Positions 20,298 to 31,921 of a stretch of 64,000 nucleotides of DNA are shown here, piece by piece (position 1 is the stretch's first letter; each line of letters begins with the position of its first letter). Under the pieces are notes generated by a model. The model did no database searches, was not told where the DNA came from, and was given only the letters and a program-made list of their open reading frames with translations. The DNA comes from Anopheles merus (lineage: Eukaryota; Arthropoda; Insecta; Diptera; Culicidae), in contig NC_054085.1 of the NCBI RefSeq assembly GCF_017562075.2, positions 18,647,222 to 18,711,221 of the forward strand. The letters are read 5' to 3'. The translations under genes were made by a program, and so were the position numbers.

Positions 20298-23275
20298 CTA
20301 CGGACAACGTGTGTGTGTGTTTGTGTGTGTTGGTTTGAAGAAGATGCCACCGGACCACCGCAAGACTGCACCCAAAGCAGCAGGCATTACCGCTAGTCCG
20401 AACTAGAAAAGTTTTTTTTTTTATTTTTGTTTTGTGTGTCTATGTGTGCCCGCTGCAGTGCAAAATACATTTGGCCCTTCCATCCCCACTCTCCCCCTAT
20501 GAGTGCGTTTTTTTTTTGTTGTACCAACGCCAACTATGCTCTAACCGTCTTCGCCACCGCCGCCGCCGCGCAATGTATGTGTTGCCGAAGAAACTGGCGA
20601 GAAAAAGTACACCGAGAGTGAGGGAGACACAAACATTGGAGACGATATACATCTTGCTGTGTGTGATGCACCATCATGACGATGACGGCTTTGGTTCCCA
20701 CTGTTTCTGTCTAAGTATGTGCCTGTGTGTGTGTGTGCATATCTGTTGTTACATGCGTTCCCGTTTGTCTCTCTTCGCATCGAATGACATTGCGCCCGAA
20801 CACGACGTGCATCCATAGCGTTACGATTTTTGTCCGTTTACGTCTGTGTCTGTGTGTGTGTGTGTGTGCCGTCCGTCTGTGGGTGCACCTACGCTTTTGT
20901 TGCGACGGATGGACGCATTGTGTAATGTGTCTCTCTACTCTTTGCATTTGTTTCAAGACCGCTGTGACTTGAGCTTTGAAAACCCTCCGTAACCCCTCCG
21001 CGGGGGCTGGATGGAAAGGCAGCGCAGAAGAGAAAGGAAGTGCTGCACAGACTGACTCCGACTGTGCCGTGCGGTGTATGTGTATGTGTGGTGAATTGAA
21101 ATCACTACCGTCCAAGGTCCTTTGGGTTGCGTTTATTTTACTGTTTTTGTTGTTCTTGTTGTTGTCTTCTGTTTGTTCGACTTTCTTGGGCCCATGTTTC
21201 GACATCCTTCCACCATGTTTTTGCGCGCACCATCACCAACATTTGTGGCCGAACGTGCAATAATGGGGAGAGAAAGAGAGAGAGAAACCCTTTTGCTTAG
21301 GTTAGGTTATGAATTCGGTGTGCTGAATTCGTGCTTAAAAAGGTCAAAACACATTGATAGCAAAATCATCGTTTGCTCGCGTACTGTCCCCGCCTGAATT
21401 TAGCGCTCCGTTGGCCGGTATGTTTGCGCAAATAATATATGCTACTCCGCGCGTGCTGCGTCGTGCACTGACGGCTTTAGTTTCATTATTTCGGGGTAGA
21501 TAGTTATAAAAATCTCTCTCTCTATTTTCTCTCTATTTTCTCTCTCTCACACGCGGCATTGAGTTGGTGTGTCAAGTGAATGATGACGATGGTGATGGCT
21601 GCCGTTGCACAAAACCCATAAAAAGTAAACAGCCTGCTTTGCTCTCTTTCGCCCGTTTTTTTTTTTTCATTTGTTTGGTTGGAGAGCAATAGGACAGATG
21701 GTGTGGCTGGGTGGTTGGGGTGACCGTTGCACGCAATCACGGATGAAAATGAACACACAGAGAAGCGAAGGCAGCGGAAGCAATACCGGAAAGAAACCGT
21801 TCCTTTTGATTCCCGAGCAACGAATGAGGATGACCGCTGTCGTTTCTTAGGAAGTATGAATTTCTAAACCTCACAACACAATGCTGCTGGCGCATCATCG
21901 ATTCCTTTTGCTCTATGTGTAATATGACCTCCAAAAAGCAGTGTTTTCTCCATGCAAAATGTTGCCCCTTTTTTCTACACAACACACCAACACACACACA
22001 CACACATACAGCCTAGACGAGTTCGCGAGCAGTGTGATTTAGCTTACTTTCACGCGCTTTGCAACCTTCGCGGACGCGTGTTTGTGGCGGGGTTGTGCGC
22101 CGTATTTGCACTGCACTTTTTGTTGTTGTGTTAACACATAGAAGCGAAATAGAAAACTAACGCATCCGCCGAAAGCACATTCCACAATTTTGCGGCACGT
22201 TTTCGGTGGGGCCTTTCCGCACCACACGAATTGCACTAGAATCCGCTTATCGTTAGAAATTATACAACTAGACACAACACACACCAACACACGGGGAGTA
22301 ATGAAAACTGATGGCTGCTGGCAACACGCGCTCTCCTTTTCTCACTCTCACTCTCTCTCTCTCTTCTCTTTCTCTCTCTCTCTCGTGCCGAAATACCTTC
22401 GAAGACGCTGCAGTAGCAGCAGCCCCACACAACCGACGGCGACGGGAGCACAACTCTTTCCTACCGCTTTTCTTCCCGTTCCGTGCGAACAAACTCCGAA
22501 ATTAACGAAATTAGCCCACCACAGACACACACACACACACACGCTCGCACTCACGGTTGTTTCACAAATTCGTTTCGTCTTCACCACACTGGAGTGGCTG
22601 GGACGGGCTACGGGTTACCTTTCTTTTCTTCAGTTTTCTTTGCTTTTCTAATCCTTTTCGCTCTTGTCACCGGGACGGACGGCAAACAAGTAATGCCGCC
22701 ACTACCACCAACGTCGGAAAGGTGATTTGGCTGCACACTCTGCCGCGATTTCTTCTAACAACCCTTTCTCCTACAACAACAACAACAAAAACCGCAACCC
22801 TTTCTATTAGGAAAAGGGGAAAAACTAACCTTTTGGGAAGAATGTGGCACCGATGCGTGTGGTTGCGTTGCGCGAAACTGCTGCTTTTCTTTTCAGCGCG
22901 AGACTTTGTTTTGGCACACCGCTCTGGGTCCCAGCCGAACGGAGCAGGAGAAGCGTATTGAAAACACGGCGACGCGTTTCGACGAAAGAGACGTGCAAAA
23001 TGGAGTCATTCGATGGCTCGGAGCGCACAGTGGCATGCCCCGATCGGTCATCCCGGGCGGCGACCGTTGTGACAAAAATTTGCACGCATAAATTTTAAAT
23101 AATTATTTCATACTGCTAAGAGATAATCCAAAATATTGCAAATTAATTTAAAAAATATACCAGCTTCAAGAACAATTGCTGAAATGGAATAATTTAAATT
23201 TATTTTAATTTTGTCATTTCCAATTGACATGCATAAATGTCACACGTTTCTATGCCACTTCATCGTCCAGCATTG
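20298..23275. other. Repeat-rich intergenic region
   Basis: No gene is recognised. It contains TG/CA tracts near 20,724-20,740, 20,845-20,870, 21,989-22,007 and 22,524-22,542, and CT tracts near 21,514-21,549 and 22,340-22,384. Minus-strand sequence 23,050-22,830 is less repetitive and ends in an AAAAG|GTTAGT donor-like site. It could be a leader exon of a minus-strand gene such as lolal, but this is speculative. Confidence 0.4.
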
Positions 23276-23280
23276 TCAGT
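23276..23280 (+). promoter_or_regulatory. Candidate initiator (TCAGT) for ATP synthase subunit c
   Basis: TTGTCAGTAG lies about 510 bases upstream of the ATG. A 5' UTR intron is visible between this site and the coding start (23,688-23,758, CAG|GTAAGG and CTGTAG), consistent with transcription starting here. Confidence 0.4.
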
Positions 23281-23791
23281 AGCAAATGTCAAAGTGTTCA
23301 AAAGCCGCCTATTTCGTAGAAACTGGACGTTACGTACGAGCGGTGCGTGTTCATTTACTTCGTGTGATATCTTTGCGAAGAATTGTGTGTTCTTGCCCTA
23401 AAAAGCTCGGAATTCTGTTTTTTCATGCATCTCTTGCCTGGTTTTTGAATTGGATCTGGATTGTTTGAAGGTGGAGTTCTAGGCAAGGGAAATCAATTGT
23501 CCCTTCAAGTGGTCGATGTGTTGGCCTGCTGCTGGTGTGTGCGCGTTTTTCATTTCGGAGAGTTCTGGCATCCAACGCAGATCGCAGTACCCTGCGGTGG
23601 AAAACTCAAAAACCACTCTTTTCGCAGTCCGATCAAAAGAAGCTGTCTGTTGCCTAATCCGACCTTTTGGAATACGGTCCAGCTCAGGTAAGGAATGAAG
23701 ACTTTTCCTCGGAATTCTAAGTCATTCTTGTACATCTTTGCTTCCGCCCAATCTGTAGCCTGAAAACTCCAACCTCAAAAGCAGCATCATC

Positions 23792-24379
23792 ATGTTTATC
23801 TCGACGGCAGCTCGCGTGAGTCCGATTGCACGGAAGTTGGTAAGTAACAACAATACATCGATGAGTATCAATCATAAGCTCTTTTCGTTATATTGTGCTT
23901 CTCTCTTTCCCCCCAAACCTTACCAGGCCCTTGGTGGAGCAAATATGCACATCCGGCCGATCTGTAGCATCATGGCAATAGCGAAACAGCCTCCAACTGG
24001 CCGCAACACCACAACTTCCGTAGGTTTGTTGCCATCAATCCGTTCGTTCCAAACTGGCACAGCAGCCCGGGACATTGATTCTGCGGCCAAGTTCATCGGG
24101 GCCGGCGCTGCCACGGTTGGTGTCGCTGGATCGGGTAGGTTTTGTAGCATTTCTATTACTGTAGTTCTTCAACATCTTATAGCCGATTTGTTGTTTTGCG
24201 TGTGTAATCCTTTAGGTGCCGGGATTGGAACCGTGTTTGGATCGCTGATTGTCGGTTATGCGCGCAATCCGTCCCTGAAGCAGCAGCTCTTCTCGTACGC
24301 TATTCTGGGATTTGCCCTGTCCGAAGCGATGGGGCTGTTCTGTCTCATGATGGCGTTTCTGTTACTGTTTGCATTTTGA
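23792..24379 (+). CDS. ATPsynC: ATP synthase subunit c (lipid-binding protein), mitochondrial
   Basis: Proteolipid of the Fo rotor ring in the inner mitochondrial membrane. Coding exons are 23,792-23,839, 23,927-24,134 and 24,216-24,379 (139 codons plus TGA). The first 64 residues form the mitochondrial targeting peptide ([26 protein letters not shown]). The 75-residue mature chain starts [17 protein letters not shown]. It makes two membrane helices joined by the polar loop [10 protein letters not shown]. The proton-carrying glutamate is in [10 protein letters not shown], residue 58 of the mature chain (122 overall). The glycine pattern [21 protein letters not shown] is complete. Length equals the Drosophila protein within one residue. 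A 5' UTR intron at 23,688-23,758 precedes the coding exon. Poly(A) signals are at 24,478 and 24,500. Confidence 0.97.
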   Translation: [195 protein letters not shown]

Positions 24380-24477
24380 TTGGTTTGCCGGTTTTATAAC
24401 CCGCCCGTACATTAGATTGGTCTTTTGCTGCTTTAATCTCACTTAAAACCAGCACAACGCACTGGGGAAGGATATGA

Positions 24478-24505
24478 AATAAAATGTGAATGGTACGGAA
24501 ATAAA
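24478..24505 (+). terminator. Pair of AATAAA poly(A) signals for ATPsynC
   Basis: AATAAA at 24,478-24,483 and again at 24,500-24,505, about 100-125 bases after the stop. Confidence 0.65.
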
Positions 24506-25200
24506 AATCAAAATTCTATTCAAAAGAGAGGACAATGATGTAATTATACTGCGGGTGGAAAATTTAGGTAATTGATCTGTTTTATTCGTTTTAATGGGAA
24601 GACATAGTTCCTGGACATATGATCCGATTCGATTCCGGAGGTTGTTCATCGTCATGGCTTCTGCAAACGTTGTCCAAGCATTTTGATCTGATTTTAAAGA
24701 ATCTGGATAAATGGATTTCGCCTGCAGAGATGTTTCTCATGAGGCGCTACGCATTTAAATGCATTAAAAATCGTTTCAAACAAACCTTCTTCAATTTTTT
24801 ACAATTTTTGCAAATTTTCCAAGTCTCCAGTTCAATCCGACATCCATTCCAAGTTTGCTTGAAAAAATATCCCCCAACACGATTTTCTTGCAATGGAAAC
24901 AGAAACAACAACAACTTTGACAAGCAACATTTTCAGCTCCTTGCGGCAGCCGAAGGTAAAGTGAAGGCTAGAAAGAGTTTTTCCCCCGAAGAAAACGCAA
25001 GCAAAGCGATTGTTTATCCTCAGCCTGCGGCACCAGTCTCGCTTTAGCAGGTTTGTGGATGTTGTTTTAATAATTACTCACTTTACGTCGAAATTTGTAC
25101 GCGTAAAAGTGTGCGGTGCAGACATATTCCGTGCGTACGGTCACAAAAGCCGGCTTTTCGTTGCTGCTCTCCCTCTCGCTGAGGTCTGATATTGGAGGCC
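24506..25200. other. Intergenic region before the FAM98 gene
   Basis: AT-rich to about 24,900. An open frame at 24,619-25,047 has unremarkable composition, no family resemblance and no splice context, and is not called. The last 100 bases are the presumed promoter and leader of the FAM98 gene. Confidence 0.45.
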
Positions 25201-27171
25201 ATGGCTGCGGATGAGGCACAACTCATCTACGAGCTGCGAAATGTGGGGTGAGTCATAGAAGTCTGTGTACAACCGCTAAAACTGCGACTAACAATGAAGC
25301 CCTTGCTGAAAACCCTTCTTTCCCCACCCAAAGGTATGAAGGACCGTTTCTCGATCAGAACTATGCGTCAACGGCAATCTTTGCGGGGCCGCAGAGCGGC
25401 GAGTTTCAGGACATCGTCGTGTGGCTGACGGAGGAGATCCGCATCCTCGGCAAGCTGGACGAGCGCGTTGGGAAAAGTGAAGATGCCAGCTCGTTCATAC
25501 TGGAGCTGTCCGCGTTTCTGAAGGAGCTCACCTGTCCGTACGCGAGCCTCACGTCCGGCCATGTGTCGGACCGGTTGCAAACGCTCGAATCGAAGCTGCT
25601 CCTGCTAGACTACCTGATCAACGAGCTGATGGCGTTCAAAATGCTCGAGTCGCTCAAGCCGAAGGAAAAGTCGACCGTCATCACGCTGCACGAATCACCG
25701 ACCGCGGCCGCGCTGAAGGACATCTGCATCACGCTCGGCATGGGCAAGCCGCCGAACAATGTGCCACCGAAGGCGCTGTTCGAGCGCATTAACGCGAGCC
25801 TCGACGAGACGATCCGGAAGGCGGGCGAGAACCGGCTCAGCAAACCGCTGTTCTGCCCGAAGGAGCGCCTGACGGCCGAACAGTGGGCCAAGCTGGAGAA
25901 GCTGCAGAAGGACCTGGACAGTGAGTACGATCTGCGGCGCAAGATGCTGCTCACCCGGCTGGACGTGACGATCCAGAGCTTCCGGTGGTCGAGCCGCGTC
26001 AAGGACAAGGAGGGCGTGATTGCGGACCGGTACGCGGAAAAGCGCAAACTGCTCGACACGATGGAGGTCGGTGGGCGCGATACGGACATTGCGGCGCTGC
26101 TGGCGGCCCGCGAAACGCTCGCCATCATCGAGAAGACGAGCAGCGCGTCAGTGCGCAAGAACACCAAGAGCAAGATCCAGCGGCACATCATTGGGCGCGT
26201 GCCGGACAGGGGCGGACGGGCGTACGAGCACAATCCGCCGCCGCTGGAAATGCCGTCCTGGCAAACGCAGCGCAACACTGGCGGCGGTGGTGGTGGTGGT
26301 GGTCGTGGAGGTTTTGGCGGTGGCAGGGTATGTACTAGCCATTTTATTGGCTTATTTTTAGGTTAAAATTGGACAAAAAGAATCCTTTTCTTAAAATGTC
26401 CCCTTTTTATGTCATTGCTATGCTACTCTCACTTAGGATATGGTTGTGAGTTACGAATTCGATTTTTGCTATTTTACAGCAGGTATCAAGTTATTACTTC
26501 ATTTTCCGATAATTTCTACTTTTTAGGGAGGCGGACGAGGCGGTGGTAATAATGCCGGTGGTGGAGGATTTCAACAGCAGCAGGGAAATTACTCCAACAA
26601 GGGCTATAACCAGGGTGGAGGTCAAAACTACCATCAGGGAGGCAGAGGAGGATACAACCACGGAGCCGGAAACGGTACGGGTGGTGGTGGTGGCGGTGGT
26701 GGCTTCCATCAAGGTGGAGGAGGTGGTGGAGGTCACAATCAGAACCGGGGCAGTCGTGTACAAGGCGGCTGGTCACAACCTCAACAAGGTACGGTTAAAA
26801 TGGCCATCAAATCTTGTTACATTTGGGTTCAAACGGATGCGTTTTGCTCCATTGTAGATTACAACCACAGCGGGTACGGATCGGGACGCAGCAGCTACAG
26901 CAGTGGCAGCGATCAGTACAGCAACAATTCCGGCAGCAGCAGTCGGGCCGGCTACAGTGACCATCGCGGCGGAGGCAACTACAGCGACCGTGGCTACGGA
27001 GGATCGGACCGTGGGTATGGGGGCGGTGGTTACGGTGGCGGTGGTGACCGGGGCGGTAGCGCCGGCTATGGAGACAACCGCAACAACTACGACAACGAGT
27101 ACAGCAGCCGGGGTGGCGGTCGTGGAGGCGGCGGACGTTCCAACTACAATCGAGGGGGTGGGCGGCGCTGA
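25201..27171 (+). CDS. FAM98 family protein (tRNA-splicing ligase complex component)
   Basis: Orthologue of the FAM98A/B family, which in animals belongs to the RTCB-DDX1 tRNA ligase complex and to RNA transport granules. Exons 25,201-25,247, 25,334-26,327, 26,527-26,788 and 26,858-27,171 total 538 codons plus TGA. The N-terminal domain (residues 1 to about 220) starts MAADEAQLIYELRNVGYEGP and contains GEFQDIVVWLTEEIRIL, LDYLINELMAFKML and ALKDICITLGMGKPPNNVP. A helical middle (EQWAKLEKLQKDLDSEYDLR, RYAEKRKLLDTM) follows, then SKIQRHIIGRVPDRGGRAYE. The tail after about residue 345 is low-complexity, rich in Gly, Arg, Tyr, Ser and Asn with RGG motifs (GYGGSDRGYGGGGYGGGG, RGGGRGGGGRSNYNRGGG), as in vertebrate FAM98A. 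The tail is spread over three exons. The Drosophila counterpart is probably CG5913 (from memory). Confidence 0.88.
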
Positions 27172-27268
27172 AATCCATCCCCGTGGTCACGTTTCAGTGT
27201 GCATTTTCTACTCGTTTCCTGCCATACAAAGAAAATTGGCATAAGATACATGTTCGGATCATACCATC

Positions 27269-27274
27269 AATAAA
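27269..27274 (+). terminator. Poly(A) signal (AATAAA) for the FAM98 gene
   Basis: AATAAA 98 bases after the FAM98 stop, giving a short 3' UTR. Confidence 0.65.
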
Positions 27275-27727
27275 CAAGCGGCAGCAATCTTTCGTTGTCA
27301 TACTGTACTTGTTGTGAGGAACTAATTTATTAATTATGAGAAGGGTGTTTAATAGATTTCATTTGTATGTAGAATTTGTAAAAGATTTTAACAATTTAAA
27401 GATCTTTTTAAATGAAATATTCGTTATATTTAAACAGATTAACACTTTGCAAATGCTACATAAACAAAACATTCATTTACTTTTCTAATCTGCAGTGAAA
27501 CGACCATTAAAACAAGCGCATTTGAAATAAATAAAAAGTGAGCAATGAACAATTCAACCAAATGTGTCATTTCTGCAGGGCGGCCGCAATGTGTCGTTTC
27601 TGAAGGGATGCAATCTGACAGCAATCACGCAGCTTGTGAGCTGTCACTGCCCGAATGTAAACAAGCAACGCGCGTTTTTACCTGTTTATTCGTGTCCCGT
27701 AGAAATTGGTGAGCCGCTTCCCGCATC
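27275..27727. other. Short intergenic region before BUD13
   Basis: AT-rich to about 27,550, then mixed composition with the presumed BUD13 promoter and leader. No element is recognised. Confidence 0.5.
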
Positions 27728-30231
27728 ATGGCAGCAAAAATCGACCAGAAAGAGTATCTGAAACGCTATCTTTCCAACGATAAGGACGCGAAGAAGAAAA
27801 AGAAAAAGAAAGACAAGCTAAAAGCGGCGAAAAAAGCCAAGTAAGTATGAATTGCCTGCTTGCCGAGCTGGCCAATGTTGTGTGTGCACGTCGAGTAAAA
27901 CATTCTTTCCGTTTTCCACAGTGTAGTGATCGTCGATGATGATCTCGACCTATCGGCACTGCAGAGCCGGATCGATGACAATGAAACGGACCTGTTCGGG
28001 CTCGACGAAGAGGCACCGCAGGTGGTGGGAATTATCGACGAGCGGCCGCCGGAACTGCGCGCCAAGGAGGACTTTAGTAGCGCCAAGTGGAAAGCATTGA
28101 ACGCTAACGATGGTGGTTTCGACGGGATGCTACGGGCAAACGAAAGCACACGGCCGGATGGTGATGCTGAAGCTCGGGTGAGCTTTAAAGCGCAAGGAGC
28201 GAAGACCGAACGCCGGAGAAAGTATGACTCGGACGAAAGCCCGCCACGTCAACAGAAGGGCAGTAGGCGGGATAGGAGAGGGAAGGATTCGGATGAAAGT
28301 CCTCCTCGAAGAAGAGCGTCGAAAGAGAAGGACGTGTCTAGAGGGAGAAACAAGCGGGACGATTCGGATGAGAGTGCAGCAAGGAAATCCGCAACGGGGA
28401 AAAGCAGGAAAAGACATGATTCGGACGAAAGTCCACCTCGAAGGGGGAGATCCAAAGAGAAGGAAGACACAAGAAGAATGCGAAGAGATGACGATTCCGA
28501 TGAAAGTCCTCCACGAAAAACGGATAGAAGGAATCATCAGGACCCGGACGAAAGTCCACCTCGAAGGGGGAAATCGAAAGAGAAGGAAGTGAGAAAGAAG
28601 GGAAAACAAGATGATACACGGGAAAGTACGAGAAAAAATTACGACTCGGATGTAAGTCCACCACGAAGAAGGAGATCCAAAGAGAAGGATGACGCAAGAA
28701 GAAAACGAAGAGGTGACGATTCCGATGAGAGTCCTCCTCGTAAAACTGGAACGAGTAAAAACGCGAGAAAACTTCAGGATTCAGACGAAAGTCCACCACG
28801 AAGAAGGATATCCAAAGAGAAGGACATTTCTAGAGGAAAGGGACGAAGGGATGAATCTGACGAGAGCCCTCCCAGAAGAAAAGCAGGCACTGAGAAACGG
28901 AACGATACTAGCCTACCACGCAAACGCCGACAGCATGACTCAGATGAAAGTCCTCCCCGGCGAAGGGAAGAAAAGGCACCGGAGCGACGCAAACAACGAC
29001 ACGATTCGATCGAAAGTCCGCCCAGACGCCACCGGGATAAGGAACACCGCGAAAGGGACAAAAGAGAGGTACGGCATCGTTCGAGCGATACGGACGAGAG
29101 CCCTCCCGGGAGAAAGGAATACGATCGCAAAAAGTCCTCCAATCGTCGTCAGGATTCCGACGAAAGTCCACCACGCCACAGCCGGGCAAAGGAAGCGGAA
29201 GTCGGCCGATCGCAAACCGTAACAGTGAAGAGAGAACGTCGCCACTACGATTCAGACGAAAGTCCCCCAAGACGCTCATCGCGTCGAAGCCCCGAAAGGA
29301 GACAGCAGCAACCTTCCCACAGTAGAACGGTTTCACCGCCGGTGCGTATCAAACAGGAAAGGAAAAGTTCCGACTCCGACCTTTCCCCGCCGAGGAAATC
29401 GACCCGTCCACAGGATCGGGATAGTCCACCGCGAAGCAACCGAACGCGTGAACCGTCCCAGCTGGTGGAGCAGCGCAGCATCAAGCGGGAACCACGCTCG
29501 CCGTCCACATCCGTTAGTAGGCACGCACCGGCGGAAAAGATGGCGAAAACGCTCGACGGCAAACGGGCCGGTCTGCAGGACGCAAAGTCCTTGCGGGAGG
29601 AAAACGAGCAGCATCGGGCCCGGGAAAGGGAAGCGCTGATGAAGCTGTCGGACGAAATGTCCGGCCGGTATGCGGAAACGGTGGTGCGCGAGAAGGGCGG
29701 CCGGCGCCGCGACGTGGAGAAGGAGCTGCGCGAGGAGCTGGCGAAACGAAAGCACGATGAGAAGAAGAAGGAAATTTACACCCGCTGGGGCAAGGGGTAA
29801 GCAGTGATGATGTCCGTAAGGGAAAGCATTTCCTTTTCTTTAATTAAATTTATTTCCGATCGAACAGCGTTAAACAGGTGGAGGATTACAGGGCGCAGCT
29901 GGAGGAGGCGGCTCGCGAGATGGAGAAACCGTTGGCACGGTACGCCGACGACAAGGACCTGGACGAGCATCTGAAGCAGCAGGAGCGGGAAGGTGACCCA
30001 ATGCTGGAGTACCTGCGCAGCAAGCGAAGGGAGGAGAACAAGCGGGCCGGCATCCCGGAAAAGCCCGTCTATCAGGGTGCGTTCCCGGACAATCGGTACG
30101 GCATACGGCCCGGCTATCGATGGGACGGTGTGGACCGATCGAACGGGTTCGAAAAGCGCTGGTTCGAAACGATGAGCAAGAAGAAGGCAGTAGAGGAGGA
30201 GGCGTACAAGTACAGCGTGGAGGACATGTAA
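27728..30231 (+). CDS. BUD13: BUD13 homolog, RES complex splicing factor
   Basis: Subunit of the pre-mRNA retention and splicing (RES) complex on the spliceosome. Exons 27,728-27,840, 27,922-29,796 and 29,868-30,231 total 783 codons plus TAA. The N-terminus is MAAKIDQKEYLKRYLS followed by a lysine tract; VVIVDDDLDLSAL and WKALNANDGG follow. Residues about 135-520 hold some 17 copies of D-S-D-E-S-P-P-R-R spaced by 15-30 basic residues. The conserved C-terminal domain has SGRYAETVVREKGGRRRD, KEIYTRWGKG, MLEYLRSKRREENK, YQGAFPDNRYGIRPGYRWDG and DRSNGFEKRWFETM. This last part is the Bud13 family signature that binds Snu17/RBMX2. It is longer than human BUD13 (619 aa), mainly through the repeats. 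The phase-2 junctions AA|T and GG|C keep the frame. Confidence 0.95.
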
Positions 30232-31921
30232 GCGTGGAGCCAGGTAGTAGTTAATAGTTTTACAACAATATCTTCATATATGAGACCCGAAAGTACATGT
30301 TACAGAGAAGACCACCTTTACATCGTTTCTCAATGATTTTTTCCTATTTTTTTCAAATGAAGAGAACCCAAAAAAAACCCGAAATTCCCCCTGCTCCTCG
30401 AAAACACCTCGTTGTGGGATTTTAAAGCTCAATGTAGTTATGCATTTATTTTGCCTATTGACGACAGTATTACATTCATGGCGGTGACAAGTGTAACTCC
30501 GTTCGCGTTCGTCTCTTCAACTACCGGGGTGCGCTCGCGTGCGCCGTAAGTCCTCGAAGCTAATGCGCGCGTATCAACGGAGGAGGGACATTTCAAGGGA
30601 GGTGTTTGCGTGTTCGTTTGTGTGTGTGTAACGTGTAATGTCCCTGTTTTCTAGGGCTTCACCGATACTGATGACTAAATGCAGTCCCCCCTGTGCCCCG
30701 TGTCTGTCTTTCATGTCCGCAAATGCTCTACTTCGGTTTCGATTGCCGATACAACTATCAAACGCCAAAGTCCAAATGGAAAAAAGGTGTATAGAGTCGC
30801 CTAGGAAGGAACCTTCCCCACTCCCCTCGCGCCCTCATTATCCCTCTCTTAAAACGGCCCGGCCAGACTAAAAGTACAATCCTGTCCTTCAAACGGAGTT
30901 CACACAGCTTCCGCAGGGCTCGCTCGCTCATTCCGAAGCGTTGTAGGCAATGTAACCGAAAACCGGAAAAACACAAACCCCCGGAGGGGTGGGAGAGAGT
31001 GATCGAGAAATTTACGTACCATTTACGAGCGCTAAACTATTAATTTAGTTGCTTATGCTGGGAGCTTGTTGCCTTTGCCTTGGTTTTTTGTTTAGATTTT
31101 TATTATTGAATAGAAATGGCTTACCGCTGTGAAATTTGGGTATTTTAGTATTTATATCATCTTTCTAATGTGTGTGTTTGTTTGTTTGTTTTTGTTTTGC
31201 ATTATTACGCTTAAAGAGTAAGAATTGCTGTGTTTTGTGATGCTAATTGTTTCATTTCATTATCTTCTCTCTCTCTCTCTGTGTTGCTGTATTTGAAGTT
31301 TTTGTTTGACTTGTTTTATTTTCGCTTTTCCTTTTCCATTCCGTTTTCTGTTCTCCGTGTGTTTGTTTTTTTAACGTGTTCGTTTCCTTGTGCCACAATT
31401 TTTTAATTGATGGCTACCTTCTTTCTGGCCCTGTGTCGCGTGATATAATTACTAGAAATTCACACATTACGTTCATTTAGAGGAGCCGCTCTAGTTGCGT
31501 GGTTTTGTTTTCAACTGCTTTTGTTGTATTCTGCATCTGTGTATGTTCTTCAGTAGGATTGATTTCTAAGTTACTGTTTTTTTTCTTTTCCTCTGTGTGT
31601 AATATATTCGATTCGATCGAAATCGATAAAATTTATAAAATCATAACAAGTGCAACTTCCGTCCGTCCGTAAAATTGTATTGGGCGCGCGCCTTTTGCTT
31701 TATTCAGTATTACTGTTTATCATTAAATTTCCACAAATTTGTGATATTTACTCGTTTACCAAACACATGGGGATAAATGGGAGGATATCGTCGTCGTCGT
31801 CGCCACCGCCGCCGGAGTACGACCACCACCACCACCACCGCCACCACCAATGCCACTCGCTGCGCGCTGCTACGGTTACGCACCAAGCACACAACAACGC
31901 GCCGCCCACAAACAGAGCGGC
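30232..31921. other. Convergent 3' region between BUD13 and igloo
   Basis: BUD13 and igloo converge here, so it should hold both 3' UTRs. The igloo 3' UTR is probably the longer, occupying the T-rich stretch 31,030-31,700. CT tract at 31,267-31,280. No open frame of credible composition and no RNA gene is seen. Confidence 0.45.

Noticed and set aside
22830..23098. Possible leader exon or small gene on the minus strand near the ATPsynC promoter
   Set aside because: Only a GTTAGT donor-like site and lower repeat content support it; no matching acceptor could be fixed.
24619..25047. 142-codon plus-strand open frame
   Set aside because: No family resemblance, no start or splice context, AT-rich chance frame between two genes.
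25610..26278. 222-codon minus-strand open frame opposite the FAM98 gene
   Set aside because: Antisense shadow of a GC-rich exon; Ser/Arg-rich with no family resemblance.
28130..29336. Several overlapping open frames inside BUD13
   Set aside because: Frameshifted readings of the DSDESPPRR repeat.
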